Source: Macropodus opercularis
Taxonomy: Eukaryota > Chordata > Actinopteri > Anabantiformes > Osphronemidae
Direction: 5' to 3'
DNA length: 64,000 bases
Assembly: GCA_030770545.1 (NCBI GenBank)
Contig: CM061093.1
Location: 372,001 to 436,000, forward strand
Positions within the stretch are counted from its first letter, which is position 1, and each line of letters opens with the position of its first letter. This document shows, piece after piece, positions 34,871-49,240 of the stretch. The translations under genes and the position numbers were made by a program. The notes under the pieces are model-generated. The model was not told the DNA's origin and made no database searches. It saw only the letters and a program-made list of their open reading frames with translations.

Positions 34871-36006
34871 GTAGTATTCTTTTGGTCTGAAATGCGCAGA
34901 ACAGGCGATTCTAAGCGTTTTGGCACTGTTTCCAGCCTCAGTGATGCTTTAAACTGCTGCATCTTAATGCAAGCAATGCCAATTAAGTTTCTGTGCTAGA
35001 TATGATCCAAATACATCCCTGAAGCAGGCAAACACCTTTAAAATGCATTTAAATAACTTTGATTAAAGTAGTATTCTTTTGGTATGAAATGCACAGAACA
35101 GGCGAGTCTAAGCGTTTTGGCACTGTTTCCAGCCTCAGTGATGCTCTAAGCTGTTGCATCTTAATGCAACTAATACCAATAAAGTTTCTGTGCTAGATAT
35201 GATCCAAATACATCCCTGAAGCAGGCAAACACCTTTAAAATGCATTTAAATCACTTTGATTAAAGTAGTGTTGTTTTGGTCTGAAATGCACAGAACAGGC
35301 GATTCTAAGCGTTTTGGCACTGTTTCCAGCCTCAGTGACGCTCTAAGCTGTTGGATTCTAATGCAAGCAATGCCAATGAAGTTTCTGTGCTAGATATGAC
35401 CCAAATACATCCCTGAAGCAGACAAACACCTTTAAAATTTATTTAAATAACTTTGATTAAAGTAGTGTTCTTTTGGTCTGAAATGCACGAACAGGCGATT
35501 CTAAGCGTTTTGGCATTGTTTCCAGCCTCAGTGATGCTTTAAGCTGTTGCATCTTAATGCACCAATGCCAATGAAGTTTCTGTGCTAGATATGTTCCAAA
35601 TACATCCCTGAAGCAGGAAAACACCTTTAAAATGCATTTAAATCACTTTGATTAAAGTAGTGTTCTTTTGGTCTGAAATGCACAGAACAGGCGATTCTAA
35701 GCGTTTTGGCACTGTTTCCAGCCTCAGTGATGCTCTAAGCTGTTGGATTCTAATGCAAGCAATGCCAATTCAGTTTCTGTGCCAGATATGATCTAAATAC
35801 ATCTCTTAAGCAGGCAAACACCTTTAAAATGCATTTAAATCACTTTCATTGAAGTAGTGTTCTTTTGGTCTGAAATGCACAGAACAGGCGATTCTAAGCG
35901 TTTTCGCACTGTTTCCAGCCTCAGTGATGCTTTAAGCTGTTGCATCTTAATGCAAGCAATGCCAATTCAGTTTCTGTGCCAGATATGATCTAAATACATC
36001 TCTTAA

Positions 36007-37565
36007 GCAGGCAAACACCTTTAAAATGCATTTAAATAACTTTGATTAAAGTAGTGTTCTTTTGGTCTGAAATGCACAGAACAGGCGATTCTAAGCGTTT
36101 TGGCACTGTTTCCAGCCTTAGTGATGCTCTAAGCTGTTGGATTCTAATGCAAGCAATGCCAATGAAGTTTCTGTGCCAGATATAATCCAAATACATCTCT
36201 TAAGCAGGCAAACACCTTTAAAATGCATTTAAATAACTTTGATTGAAGTAGTATTCTTTTGGTCTTAAATGCATAGAACAGGCGAGTCTAAGCGTTTTCG
36301 CACTGTTTCCAGCCTCAGTGATGCTCTAAGCTGTTGCATTCTAATGCAAGCAATGCCAATTAAGTTTCTGTGCTAGATATGATCCAAATACATCCCTGAA
36401 GCAGGAAAACACATTTAAAATGCATTTAAATCACTTTGATTGAAGTAGTGTTCTTTTGGTCTAAATTGCACAGAACAGGCGATTCTAAGCGTTTTCGCAC
36501 TGTTTCCAGCCTCAGTGATGCTTTAAGCTGCTGCATTCTAATGCAAGCAATGCCAATGAAGTTTCTGTGCCAGATATAATCCAAATACATCTCTTAAGCA
36601 GGCAAACACCTTTAAAATGCATTTAAATAACTTTGATTGAAGTAGTATTCTTTTGGTCTTAAATGCATAGAACAGGCGAGTCTAAGCGTTTTCGCACTGT
36701 TTCCAGCCTCAGTGATGCTCTAAGCTGTTGCATTCTAATGCAAGCAATGCCAATTAAGTTTCTGTGCTAGATATGATCCAAATACATCCCTGAAGCAGGA
36801 AAACACATTTAAAATGCATTTAAATCACTTTGATTGAAGTAGTGTTCTTTTGGTCTAAATTGCACAGAACAGGCGATTCTAAGCGTTTTCGCACTGTTTC
36901 CAGCCTCAGTGATGCTTTAAGCTGCTGCATTCTAATGCAAGCAATGCCAATTAAGATTCTGTGGTAGATATGATCCAAATACATCCCTGAAGCAGGAATA
37001 CACATTTAAAATGCATTTAAATAACTTTGATTGAAGTAGTATTCTTTTGGTCTTAAATGCATAGAACAGGCGAGTCTAAGCGTTTTCGCACTGTTTCCAG
37101 CCTCAGTGATGCTTTAAGCTGCTGCATTCTAATGCAAGCAATGCCAATTAAGATCCTGTGCTAGATATGATCCAAATACATCCCTGAAGCAGGAAAACAC
37201 ATTTAAAATGTATTTAAATAACTTTGATTAAAGTAGTGTTCTTTTGGTCTGAAATGCACAGAACAGGCGATTCTAAGCGTTTTGGCACTGTTTCCAGCCT
37301 GAGTGATGCTTTAAGCTGCTGCATCTTAATGCAGGCAATGGCAATGAAGTTTTTGTTCTAGATATGTTCCAAATACATCCCTGAAGCAGGAAAACACCTT
37401 TAAAATGCATTTAAATCACTTTGATTGAAGTAGTGTTCATTTGGTCTTAAATGCACAGAACAGGCGATTCTAAGCGTTTTGGCACTGTTTCCAGCCTCAG
37501 TGATGCTTTAAGCTGTTGCATCTTAATGCAAGAAATGTGAATAAAGTTTCTGTGCTAGATATGAT
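36007..37565 (+). repeat. Segment duplicated 24 kb downstream (copy 1)
   Basis: The variant series TTCCAGCCTTAGTGATG, GATATAATCCAAATACATC, GTCTAAATTGCAC, TTAAGATTCTGTG, CAGCCTGAGTGATG and GCAAGAAATGTGAATAAAG is found in this order here and at 60277-61440. The offset is 24270 bp at the start and 23876 at the end. The difference of 394 is exactly two monomers. This copy contains two extra monomers near 36540-36935, themselves a local repeat of 36145-36540. Confidence 0.88.
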
Positions 37566-40500
37566 CCAAATACATCCCTGAAGCAGGCAAACACCTTTAA
37601 AATGTATTTTAATAACTTTGATTGAAGTAGTGTTCTTTTGGTCTGAAATGCACAGAACAGGCGATTCTAAGCGTTTTCGCACTGTTTCCAGCCTCAGTGA
37701 TGCTTTAAGCTGCTAAATCTTAATGCACCAATGCCAATGAAGTTTCTGTGCCAGATATGATCCAAATACATCCCTGAAGCAGGCAAACACCTTTAAAATG
37801 CATTTAAAACACTTTGATTAAAGTAGTGTTCTCTTGGTCTGAAATGCACAGAACAGGCATTTCTAAGCGTTTTGGCACTGTTTCCAGCCTCAGTGATGCT
37901 TTAAGCTGTTGCATCTTAATGCAAGCAATGTGAATAAAGTTTCTGTGCTAGATATGATCCAAATACATCCCTGAAGCAGGCAAACACCTTTAAAATGCAT
38001 TTAAATCACTTTCATTGAAGTAGTGTTCTTTTGGTCTGAAATGCACAGAACAGGCGATTCTAAGCGTTTTCGCACTGTTTCCAGCCTCAGTGATGCTTTA
38101 AGCTTTTGCATTCTAATGGAAGCAATGCCAATGAAGTTTCTGTGCTAGATATGACCCAAATACATCCCTGAAGCAGACAAACACCTTTAAAATGTATTTA
38201 AATAACTTTGATTAAAGAAGTGTTCTTTTGGTCTGAAATGCACAGAACAGGCGATTCTAAGCGTTTTGGCACTGTTTCCAGCCTCAGTGATGCTTTAAGC
38301 TTCTGCATCTTAATGCAGGCAATGCCAATTAAGTTTTTTTGCTAGATATGTTCCAAATACATCCCTGAAGCAGGAAAACACCTTTAAAATGCATTTAAAT
38401 CACTTTGATTGAAGTAGTGTTCTTTTGGTCTGAAATGCACAGAACAGGCGATTCTAAGCGTTTTGGCACTGTTTCCAGCCTCAGTGATGCTTTAAGCTTC
38501 TGCATCTTAATGCAGGCAATGGCAATGAAGTTTCTGTGCTAGATATGATCCAAATACATCCCTGAAGCAGACAAATACCTTTAAAATGTATTTAAAACAC
38601 TTTGATTAAAGTAGTATTCTCTTGGTCTGAAATGCACAGAACAGGCGAGTCTAAGCGTTTTGGCACTGTTTCCAGCCTCAGTGATGCTTTAAGCTGTTGC
38701 ATCTTAATGCAAGCAATGTGAATAAAGTTTCTGTGCTAGATATGATCCAAATACATCCCTGAAGCAGGCAAACACCTTTAAAATGTATTTTAATAACTTT
38801 GATTGAAGTAGTGTTCTTTTGGTCTGAAATGCACAGAACAGGCGATTCTAAGCGTTTTGGCACTGTTTCCAGCCTCAGTGATGCTATAAGCTGTTGGATT
38901 CTAATGCAAGCATTGCCAATGAAGTTTCTGTGCCAGATATGATCCAAATACATCCCTGAAGCAGGCAAACACCTTTAAAATGTATTTTAATAACTTTGAT
39001 TGAAGTAGTGTTCTTTTGGTCTGAAATGCACAGAACAGGCGATTCTAAGCGTTTTGGCACTGTTTCCAGCCTCAGTGATGCTTTAAGCTGTTGCATTCTA
39101 ATGCAAGCAAAGCCAATGAAGTTTCTGTGCTAGATATGATCCAAATACATCCCTGAAGCAGGCAAACACCTTTAAAATGCATTTAAATCACTTTGATTAA
39201 AGTAGTGTTCTTTTGGTCTGAAATGCACAGAACAGGCGATTCTAAGCGTTTTGGCACTGTTTCCAGCCTCAGTGATGCTCTAAGCTGTTGCATTCTAATG
39301 CAAGCAAAGCCAATGAAGTTTCTGTGCTAGATATGATCCAAATACATCCCTGAAGCAGGCAAACACATTTAAAATGTATTTAAATAACTTTGATTAAAGT
39401 AGTGTTCTTTTGGTCTGAAATGCACAGAACAGGCGATTCTAAGCGTTTTGGCACTGTTTCCAGCCTCAGTGATGCTTTAAGCTGCTGCATCTTAATGCAG
39501 GCAATGGCAATGAAGTTTTTGTTCTAGATATGTTCCAAATACATCCCTGAAGCAGGCAAACACCTTTAAAATGCATTTAAATCACTTTGATTAAAGTAGT
39601 GTTCTTTTGGTCTGAAATGCACAGAACAGGCGATTCTAAGCGTTTTCGCACTGTTTCCAGCCTCAGTGATGCTTTAAGCTGCTGCATCTTAATGCAGGCA
39701 ATGGCAATGAAGTTTTTGTTCTAGATATGATCCAAATACATCCCTGAAGCAGGCAAACACCTTTAAAATGCATTTAAAACACTTTGATTAAAGTAGTGTT
39801 CTCTTGGTCTGAAATGCACAGAACAGGCATTTCTAAGCGTTTTGGCACTGTTTCCAGCCTCAGTGATGCTTTAAGCTGTTGCATCTTAATGCAAGCAATG
39901 CCAATGAAGTTTCTGTGCCAGATATGATCCAAATACATCCCTGAAGCAGGCAAACACCTTTAAAATGTATTTTAATAACTTTGATTAAAGTAGTGTTGTT
40001 TTGGTCTGAAATGCACAGAACAGGCGATTCTAAGCGTTTTGGCACTGTTTCCAGCCTCAGTGATGCTTTAAGCTGTTGCATCTTAAGGCAAGCAATGCCA
40101 ATGAAGTTTCTGTGCAAGATATGATCCAAATACATCCCTGAAGCAAGCAAACACCTTTAAAATGCATTTAAATCACTTTGTCCAAAGTACTGTACTTTTG
40201 GTCTGAAATGCACAGAACAGGCGATTCTAAGCGTTTTGGCACTGTTTCCAGCCTCAGTGATGCTCTAAGCTGCTGCATCTTAATGCAAGCAATGTGAATG
40301 AAGTTTCTGTGCTAGATGTGATCGAAATACTTCCCTGAAGCAGGAAAACACCTTTAAAATGCATTTAAATCACTTTGATTGAAGTAGTGTTCTTTTGGTC
40401 TGAAATGCACAGAACAGGCATTTCTAAGCGTTTTGGCATTGTTTCCAGCCTCAGTGATGCTTTAAGCTGTTGCATCTTAATGCAAGCAATGGCAATGAAG

Positions 40501-42879
40501 TTTCTGTGCTAGATATGACCCAAATACATCCCTGAAGCAGACAAATACCTTTAAAATGCATTTAAAACACTTTGATTAAAGTAGTGTTCTCTTTATCTGA
40601 AATGCACAGAACAGGCATTTCTAAGCGTTTTGGCACTGTTTCCAGCCTCAGTGATGCTTTAAGCTGTTGCATCTTAATTCAAGCAATGTGAATAAAGTTT
40701 CTGTGCTAGATATGATCCAAATACATCCCTGAAGCAGGAAAACACCTTTAAAATGCATTTAAAACACTTTGATTAAAGTAGTATTCTTTTGGTCTGAAAT
40801 GCACAGAACAGGCGATTCTAAGCGTTTTCGCACTGTTTCCAGCCTCAGTGATGCTTTAAGCTGCTAAATCTTAATGCACCAATGCCAATGAAGTTTCTGT
40901 GCCAGATATGATCCAAATACATCCCTGAAGCAAGCAAACACCTTTAAAATGCATTTAAATCACTTTCATTGAAGTAGTGTTCTTTTGGTCTGAAATGCAC
41001 AGAACAGGCGATTCTAAGCGTTTTGGCACTGTTTCCAGCCTCAGTGATGCTTTAAGCTGCTGCATCTTAATGCAGGCAATGGCAATGAAGTTTCTGTGCT
41101 AGATATGACCCAAATACATCCCTGAAGCAGACAAATACCTTTAAAATGTATTTAAATAACTTTGATTAAAGTAGTGTTCTTTTGGTCTGAAATGCACAGA
41201 ACAGGCGATTCTAAGCGTTTTGGCACTGTTTCCAGCCTCAGTGATGCTTTAAGCTGCTGCATCTTAATGCAGGCAATGGCAAAGAAGTTTTTGTTCTAGA
41301 TATGTTCCAAATACATCCCTGAAGCAGGCAAACACCTTTAAAATGCATTTAAATCACTTTGATTAAAGTAGTGTTCTTTTGGTCTGAAATGCACAGAACA
41401 GGCGATTCTAAGCGTTTTGGCACTGTTTCCAGCCTCAGTGATGCTTTAAGCTTCTGCATCTTAATGCAGGCAATGCCAATGAAGTTTCTTTGCTAGATAT
41501 GTTCCAAATACATCCCTGAAGCAGGAAAACACCTTTAAAATGTATTTAAATAACTTTGATTAAAGTAGTGTTCTTTTGGTCTGAAATGCACAGAACAGGC
41601 ATTTCTAAGCGTTTTGGCACTGTTTCCAGCCTCAGTGATGCTTTAAGCTGTTGCATCTTAATGCAAGCAATGTGAATGAAGTTTCTGTGCTAGATATGAT
41701 CCAAATACATCCCTGAAGCAGGCAAACACCTTTAAAATGTATTTAAATAACTTTGATTAAAGTATTGTTCTTTTGGTCTGAAATGCACAGAACAGGCGAT
41801 TCTAAGCGTTTTCGCACTGTTTCCAGCCTCAGTGATGCTCTAAGCTGTTGCATTCTAATGGAAGCAATGCCAATGAAGTTTCTGTGCTAGATATGACCCA
41901 AATACATCCCTGAAGCAGACAAACACCTTTAAAATGTATTTAAATAACTTTGATTAAAGTAGTGTTCTTTTGGTCTGAAATGCACAGAACAGGCGATTCT
42001 AAGCGTTTTGGCACTGTTTCCAGCCTCAGTGATGCTCTAAGCTGTTGCATTCTAATGCAAGCAAAGCCAATGAAGTTTCTGTGCTAGATATGATCCAAAT
42101 ACATCCCTGAAGCAGGCAAACACCTTTAAAATGCATTTAAATCACTTTGTCCAAAGTACTGTACTTTTGGTCTGAAATGCACAGAACAGGCGATTCTAAG
42201 CGTTTTGGCACTGTTTCCAGCCTCAGTGATGCTTTAAGCTGTTGCATCTTAATGCAAGCAATGTGAATAAAGTTTCTGTGCTATATATGATCCAAATACA
42301 TCCCTGAAGCAGGCAAACACCTTTAAAATGTATTTTAATAACTTTGATTGAAGTAGTGTTGTTTTGGTCTTCAATGCATAGAACAGGCGAGTCTAAGCGT
42401 TTTGGCACTGTTTCCAGCCTCAGTGATGCTATAAGCTGTTGGATTCTAATGCAAGCATTGCAAATGAAGTTTCTGTGCCAGATATGATCCAAATACATCC
42501 CTTGAGCAGGCAAACACCTTTAAAATGCATTTAAATCACTTTCATTGAAGTAGTGTTCTTTTGGTCTGAAATGCACAGAACAGGCGATTCTAAGCGTTTT
42601 GGCACTGTTTCCAGCCTCAGTGATGCTTTAAGCTGCTAAATCTTAATGCACCAATGCCAATGAAGTTTCTGTGCCAGATATGATCCAAATACATCCCTGA
42701 AGCAGACAAATACCTTTAAAATGTATTTAAATAACTTTGATTAAAGTAGTGTTCTTTTGGTCTGAAATGCACAGAACAGGCGATTCTAAGCGTTTTGGCA
42801 CTGTTTCCAGCCTCAGTGATGCTTTAAGCTGCTGCATCTTAATGCAGGCAATGGCAATGAAGTTTCTGTGCTAGATATG

Positions 42880-44665
42880 ACCCAAATACATCCCTGAAGC
42901 AGACAAATACCTTTAAAATGTATTTAAATAACTTTGATTAAAGTAGTGTTCATTTGGTCTGAAATGCACAGAACAGGCGAGTCTAAGCGTTTTGGCACTG
43001 TTTCCAGCCTCAGTGATGCTTTAAGCTGTTGCATCTTAATGCAAGCAATGTGAATAAAGTTTCTGTGCTAGATATGATCCAAATACATCCCTGAAGCAGG
43101 CAAACACCTTTAAAATGTATTTTAATAACTTTGATTGAAGTAGTGTTGTTTTGGTCTTCAATGCATAGAAAAGGCGAGTCTAAGCGTTTTGGCACTGTTT
43201 CCAGCCTCAGTGATGCTATAAGCTGTTGGATTCTAATGCAAGCATTGCCAATGAAGTTTCTGTGCCAGATATGATCCAAATACATCCCTTGAGCAGGCAA
43301 ACACCTTTAAAATGCATTTAAATCACTTTCATTGAAGTAGTGTTCTTTTGGTCTGAAATGCACAGAACAGGCGATTCTAAGCGTTTTGGAACTGTTTCCA
43401 GCCTCAGTGATGCTCTAAGCTGTTGCATTCTAATGCAAGCAAAGCCAATGAAGTTTCTGTGCTAGATATGATCCAAATACATCCCTGAAGCAGGCAAACA
43501 CATTTAAAATGTATTTAAATAACTTTGATTAAAGTAGTGTTCTTTTGGTCTGAAATGCACAGAACAGGCGATTCTAAGCGTTTTGGCACTGTTTCCAGCC
43601 TCAGTGATGCTTTAAGCTGCTGCATCTTAATGCAGGCAATGGCAATGAAGTTTCTGTGCTAGATATGACCCAAATACATCCCTGAAGCAGACAAATACCT
43701 TTAAAATGCATTTAAATCACTTTGATTAAAGTAGTGTTCTTTTGGTCTGAAATGCACAGAACAGGCGATTCTAAGCGTTTTGGCACTGTTTCCAGCCTCA
43801 GTGATGCTTTAAGCTGCTGCATCTTAATGCAGGCAATGGCAATGAAGTTTCTGTGCTAGATATGACCCAAATACATCCCTGAAGCAGACAAATACCTTTA
43901 AAATGCATTTAAATCACTTTGATTGAAGTAGTGTTCTTTTGGTCTGAAATGCACAGAACAGGCGATTCTAAGCGTTTTGGCACTGTTTCCAGCCTCAGTG
44001 ATGCTTTAAGCTTCTGCATCTTAATGCAGGCAATGCCAATGAAGTTTCTTTGCTAGATATGTTCCAAATACATCCCTGAAGCAGACAAATACCTTTAAAA
44101 TGTATTTAAATAACTTTGATTAAAGTAGTGTTCATTTGGTCTGAAATGCACAGAACAGGCGAGTCTAAGCGTTTTGGCACTGTTTCCAGCCTCAGTGATG
44201 CTTTAAGCTGTTGCATCTTAATGCAAGCAATGTGAATAAAGTTTCTGTGCTAGATATGATCCAAATACATCCCTGAAGCAGGCAAACACCTTTAAAATGT
44301 ATTTTAATAACTTTGATTGAAGTAGTGTTGTTTTGGTCTTCAATGCATAGAAAAGGCGAGTCTAAGCGTTTTGGCACTGTTTCCAGCCTCAGTGATGCTA
44401 TAAGCTGTTGGATTCTAATGCAAGCATTGCCAATGAAGTTTCTGTGCCAGATATGATCCAAATACATCCCTTGAGCAGGCAAACACCTTTAAAATGCATT
44501 TAAATCACTTTCATTGAAGTAGTGTTCTTTTGGTCTGAAATGCACAGAACAGGCGATTCTAAGCGTTTTGGAACTGTTTCCAGCCTCAGTGATGCTCTAA
44601 GCTGTTGCATTCTAATGCAAGCAAAGCCAATGAAGTTTCTGTGCTAGATATGATCCAAATACATC
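42880..44665 (+). repeat. Six-monomer higher-order repeat (1182-bp offset)
   Basis: A block with GTGTTGTTTTGGTCTTCAAT, GCATAGAAAAGGCGAG, GCTATAAGCTGTTGG, CCCTTGAGCAGG and TTTTGGAACTG occurs at about 42880-43480 and 44062-44662, offset 1182 (6 x 197). A related but older version without the AGAAAAGG change occurs near 42223-42520 and 49314-49610. Confidence 0.88.
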
Positions 44666-45300
44666 CCTGAAGAAGGCAAATACCTTTAAAATGCATTTAA
44701 ATCACTTTGATTAAAGTAGTGTTCTTTTGGTCTGAAATGCACAGAACAGGCGATTCTAAGCGTTTTGGCACTGTTTCCAGCCTCAGTGATGCTTTAAGCT
44801 GCTGCATCTTAATGCAGGCAATGGCAATGAAGTTTCTGTGCTAGATATGACCCAAATACATCCCTGAAGCAGACAAATACCTTTAAAATGCATTTAAATC
44901 ACTTTGATTAAAGTAGTGTTCTTTTGGTCTGAAATGCACAGAACAGGCGATTCTAAGCGTTTTGGCACTGTTTCCAGCCTCAGTGATGCTTTAAGCTTCT
45001 GCATCTTAATGCAGGCAATGCCAATGAAGTTTCTTTGCTAGATATGTTCCAAATACATCCCTGAAGCAGGAAAACACCTTTAAAATGCATTTAAATCACT
45101 TTGATTGAAGTAGTGTTCATTTGGTCTGAAATGCACAGAACAGGCGAGTCTAAGCGTTTTGGCACTGTTTCCAGCCTCAGTGATGCTTTAAGCTGTTGCA
45201 TCTTAATGCAAGCAATGTGAATGAAGTTTCTGTGCTAGATATGATCCAAATACATCCCTGAAGCAGGCAAACACCTTTAAAATGCATTTAAATCACTTTG

Positions 45301-48300
45301 ATTGAAGTAGTGTTCTCTTGGTCTGAAATGCACAGAACAGGCATTTCTAAGCGTTTTGGCACTGTTTCCAGCCTCAGTGATGCTTTAAGCTGTTGCATCT
45401 TAATGCAAGCAATGCCAATTCAGTTTCTGTGCTAGATATGACCCAAATACATCCCTGAAGCAGACAAACACCTTTAAAATGTATTTAAATAACTTTGATT
45501 AAAGTAGTGTTCTTTTGGTCTGAAATGCACAGAACAGGCGATTCTAAGCGTTTTGGCACTGTTTCCAGCCTCAGTGATGCTCTAAGCTGTTGCATTCTAA
45601 TGCAAGCAAAGCCAATGAAGTTTCTGTGCTAGATATGATCCAAATACATCCCTGAAGCAGGCCAACACCTTTAAAATGTATTTAAATCACTTTGTCCAAA
45701 GTACTGCACTTTTGGTCTGAAATGCACAGAACAGGCGATTCTAAGCGTTTTGGCACTGTTTCCAGCCTCAGTGATGCTTTAAGCTGTTGCATCTTAATGC
45801 AAGCAAAGCCAATGAAGTTTCTGTGCTAGATATGATCCAAATACATCCCTGAAGCAGGCAAACACCTTTAAAATGCATTTAAATCACTTTGATTAAAGTA
45901 GTGTTCTTTTGGTCTGAAATGCACAGAACAGGCGATTCTAAGCGTTTTGGCACTGTTTCCAGCCTCAGTGATGCTCTAAGCTGTTGCATTCTAATGCAAG
46001 CAAAGCCAATGAAGTTTCTGTGCTAGATATGATCCAAATACATCCCTGAAGCAGGCAAACACCTTTAAAATGCATTTAAATCACTTTGATTAAAGTAGTG
46101 TTCTTTTGGTCTGAAATGCACAGAACAGGCGATTCTAAGCGTTTTGGCACTGTTTCCAGCCTCAGTGATGCTCTAAGCTGTTGCATTCTAATGCAAGCAA
46201 AGCCAATGAAGTTTCTGTGCTAGATATGATCCAAATACATCCCTGAAGCAGGCAAACACATTTAAAATGTATTTAAATAACTTTGATTAAAGTAGTGTTC
46301 TTTTGGTCTGAAATGCACAGAACAGGCGATTCTAAGCGTTTTGGCACTGTTTCCAGCCTCAGTGATGCTCTAAGCTGTTGCATTCTAATGCAAGCAAAGC
46401 CAATGAAGTTTCTGTGCTAGATATGATCCAAATACATCCCTGAAGCAGGCAAACACCTTTAAAATGCATTTAAATCACTTTGTCCAAAGTACTGTACTTT
46501 TGGTCTGAAATGCACAGAACAGGCGATTCTAAGCGTTTTGGCACTGTTTCCAGCCTCAGTGATGCTTTAAGCTGTTGCATCTTAATGCAAGCAAAGCCAA
46601 TGAAGTTTCTGGACTAGATATGATCCAAATACATCCCTGAAGCAGGCAAACACCTTTAAAATGCATTTAAATCACTTTGATTAAAGTAGTGTTCTTTTGG
46701 TCTGAAATGCACAGAACAGGCGATTCTAAGCGTTTTGGCACTGTTTCCAGCCTCAGTGATGCTCTAAGCTGTTGCATTCTAATGCAAGCAAAGCCAATGA
46801 AGTTTCTGTGCTAGATATGATCCAAATACATCCCTGAAGCAGGCAAACACCTTTAAAATGCATTTAAATCACTTTGATTAAAGTAGTGTTCTTTTGGTCT
46901 GAAATGCACAGAACAGGCGATTCTAAGCGTTTTGGCACTGTTTCCAGCCTCAGTGATGCTCTAAGCTGTTGCATTCTAATGCAAGCAAAGCCAATGAAGT
47001 TTCTGTGCTAGATATGATCCAAATACATCCCTGAAGCAGGCAAACACATTTAAAATGTATTTAAATAACTTTGATTAAAGTAGTGTTCTTTTGGTCTGAA
47101 ATGCACAGAACAGGCGATTCTAAGCGTTTTGGCACTGTTTCCAGCCTCAGTGATGCTTTAAGCTGCTGCATCTTAATGCAGGCAATGGCAATGAAGTTTT
47201 TGTTCTAGATATGTTCCAAATACATCCCTGAAGCAGGAAAACACCTTTAAAATGCATTTAAATCACTTTGATTGAAGTAGTGTTCTCTTGGTCTGAAATG
47301 CACAGAACAGGCATTTCTAAGCGTTTTGGCACTGTTTCCAGCCTCAGTGATGCTTTAAGCTGTTGCATCTTAATGCAAGCAATGCCAATTCAGTTTCTGT
47401 GCTAGATATGACCCAAATACATCCCTGAAGCAGACAAACACCTTTAAAATGTATTTAAATAACTTTGATTAAAGTAGTGTTCTTTTGGTCTGAAATGCAC
47501 AGAACAGGCGATTCTAAGCGTTTTGGCACTGTTTCCAGCCTCAGTGATGCTCTAAGCTGTTGCATTCTAATGCAAGCAAAGCCAATGAAGTTTCTGTGCT
47601 AGATATGATCCAAATACATCCCTGAAGCAGGCAAACACCTTTAAAATGCATTTAAATCACTTTGTCCAAAGTACTGTACTTTTGGTCTGAAATGCACAGA
47701 ACAGGCGATTCTAAGCGTTTTGGCACTGTTTCCAGCCTCAGTGATGCTTTAAGCTGTTGCATCTTAATGCAAGCAAAGCCAATGAAGTTTCTGTGCTAGA
47801 TATGATCCAAATACATCCCTGAAGCAGGCAAACACCTTTAAAATGCATTTAAATCACTTTGATTAAAGTAGTGTTCTTTTGGTCTGAAATGCACAGAACA
47901 GGCGATTCTAAGCGTTTTGGCACTGTTTCCAGCCTCAGTGATGCTCTAAGCTGTTGCATTCTAATGCAAGCAAAGCCAATGAAGTTTCTGTGCTAGATAT
48001 GATCCAAATACATCCCTGAAGCAGGCAAACACCTTTAAAATGCATTTAAATCACTTTGATTAAAGTAGTGTTCTTTTGGTCTGAAATGCACAGAACAGGC
48101 GATTCTAAGCGTTTTGGCACTGTTTCCAGCCTCAGTGATGCTCTAAGCTGTTGCATTCTAATGCAAGCAAAGCCGATGAAGTTTCTGTGCTAGATATGAT
48201 CCAAATACATCCCTGAAGCAGGCAAACACCTTTAAAATGCATTTAAATCACTTTGATTAAAGTAGTGTTCTTTTGGTCTGAAATGCACAGAACAGGCGAT

Positions 48301-49240
48301 TCTAAGCGTTTTGGCACTGTTTCCAGCCTCAGTGATGCTCTAAGCTGTTGCATTCTAATGCAAGCAAAGCCAATGAAGTTTCTGTGCTAGATATGATCCA
48401 AATACATCCCTGAAGCAGGCAAACACCTTTAAAATGCATTTAAATCACTTTGATTAAAGTGGTGTTCTTTTGGTCTGAAATGCACAGAACAGGCGATTCT
48501 AAGCGTTTTGGCACTGTTTCCAGCCTCAGTGATGCTCTAAGCTGTTGCATTCTAATGCAAGCAAAGCCAATGAAGTTTCTGTGCTAGATATGATCCAAAT
48601 ACATCCCTGAAGCAGGAAAACACCTTTAAAATGCATTTAAATCACTTTGATTAAAGTAGTGTTCTTTTGGTCTGAAATGCACAGAACAGGCGATTCTAAG
48701 CGTTTTGGCACTGTTTCCAGCCTCAGTGATGCTTTAAGCTGCTGCATCTTAATGCAGGCAATGGCAATGAAGTTTTTGTTCTAGATATGTTCCAAATACA
48801 TCCCTGAAGCAGGAAAACACCTTTAAAATGCATTTAAATCACTTTGATTGAAGTAGTGTTCTCTTGGTCTGAAATGCACAGAACAGGCATTTCTAAGCGT
48901 TTTGGCACTGTTTCCAGCCTCAGTGATGCTTTAAGCTGTTGCATCTTAATGCAAGCAATGCCAATTCAGTTTCTGTGCTAGATATGACCCAAATACATCC
49001 CTGAAGCAGACAAACACCTTTAAAATGCATTTAAATCACTTTGATTAAAGTAGTGTTCTTTTGGTCTGAAATGCACAGAACAGGCGATTCTAAGCGTTTT
49101 GGCACTGTTTCCAGCCTCAGTGATGCTCTAAGCTGTTGCATTCTAATGCAAGCAAAGCCAATGAAGTTTCTGTGCTAGATATGATCCAAATACATCCCTG
49201 AAGCAGGCAAACACCTTTAAAATGCATTTAAATCACTTTG
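45301..49240 (+). repeat. Most homogeneous zone, nested 10-, 8-, 6- and 4-monomer periods
   Basis: The marker GTTCTCTTGGTCTG with GGCATTTCTAAGCG starts units at 45301, 47271 and 48847, spaced 1970 (10 x 197) and 1576 (8 x 197). Inside them TGTCCAAAGTAC lies at 45693, 46481, 47663 and 49239, spaced 788, 1182 and 1576 (4, 6 and 8 monomers). Many neighbouring monomers of the AAAGCCAATGAAG subtype look identical over their whole length. This points to very recent amplification or gene conversion and is the youngest part of the array visible here. Confidence 0.9.
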
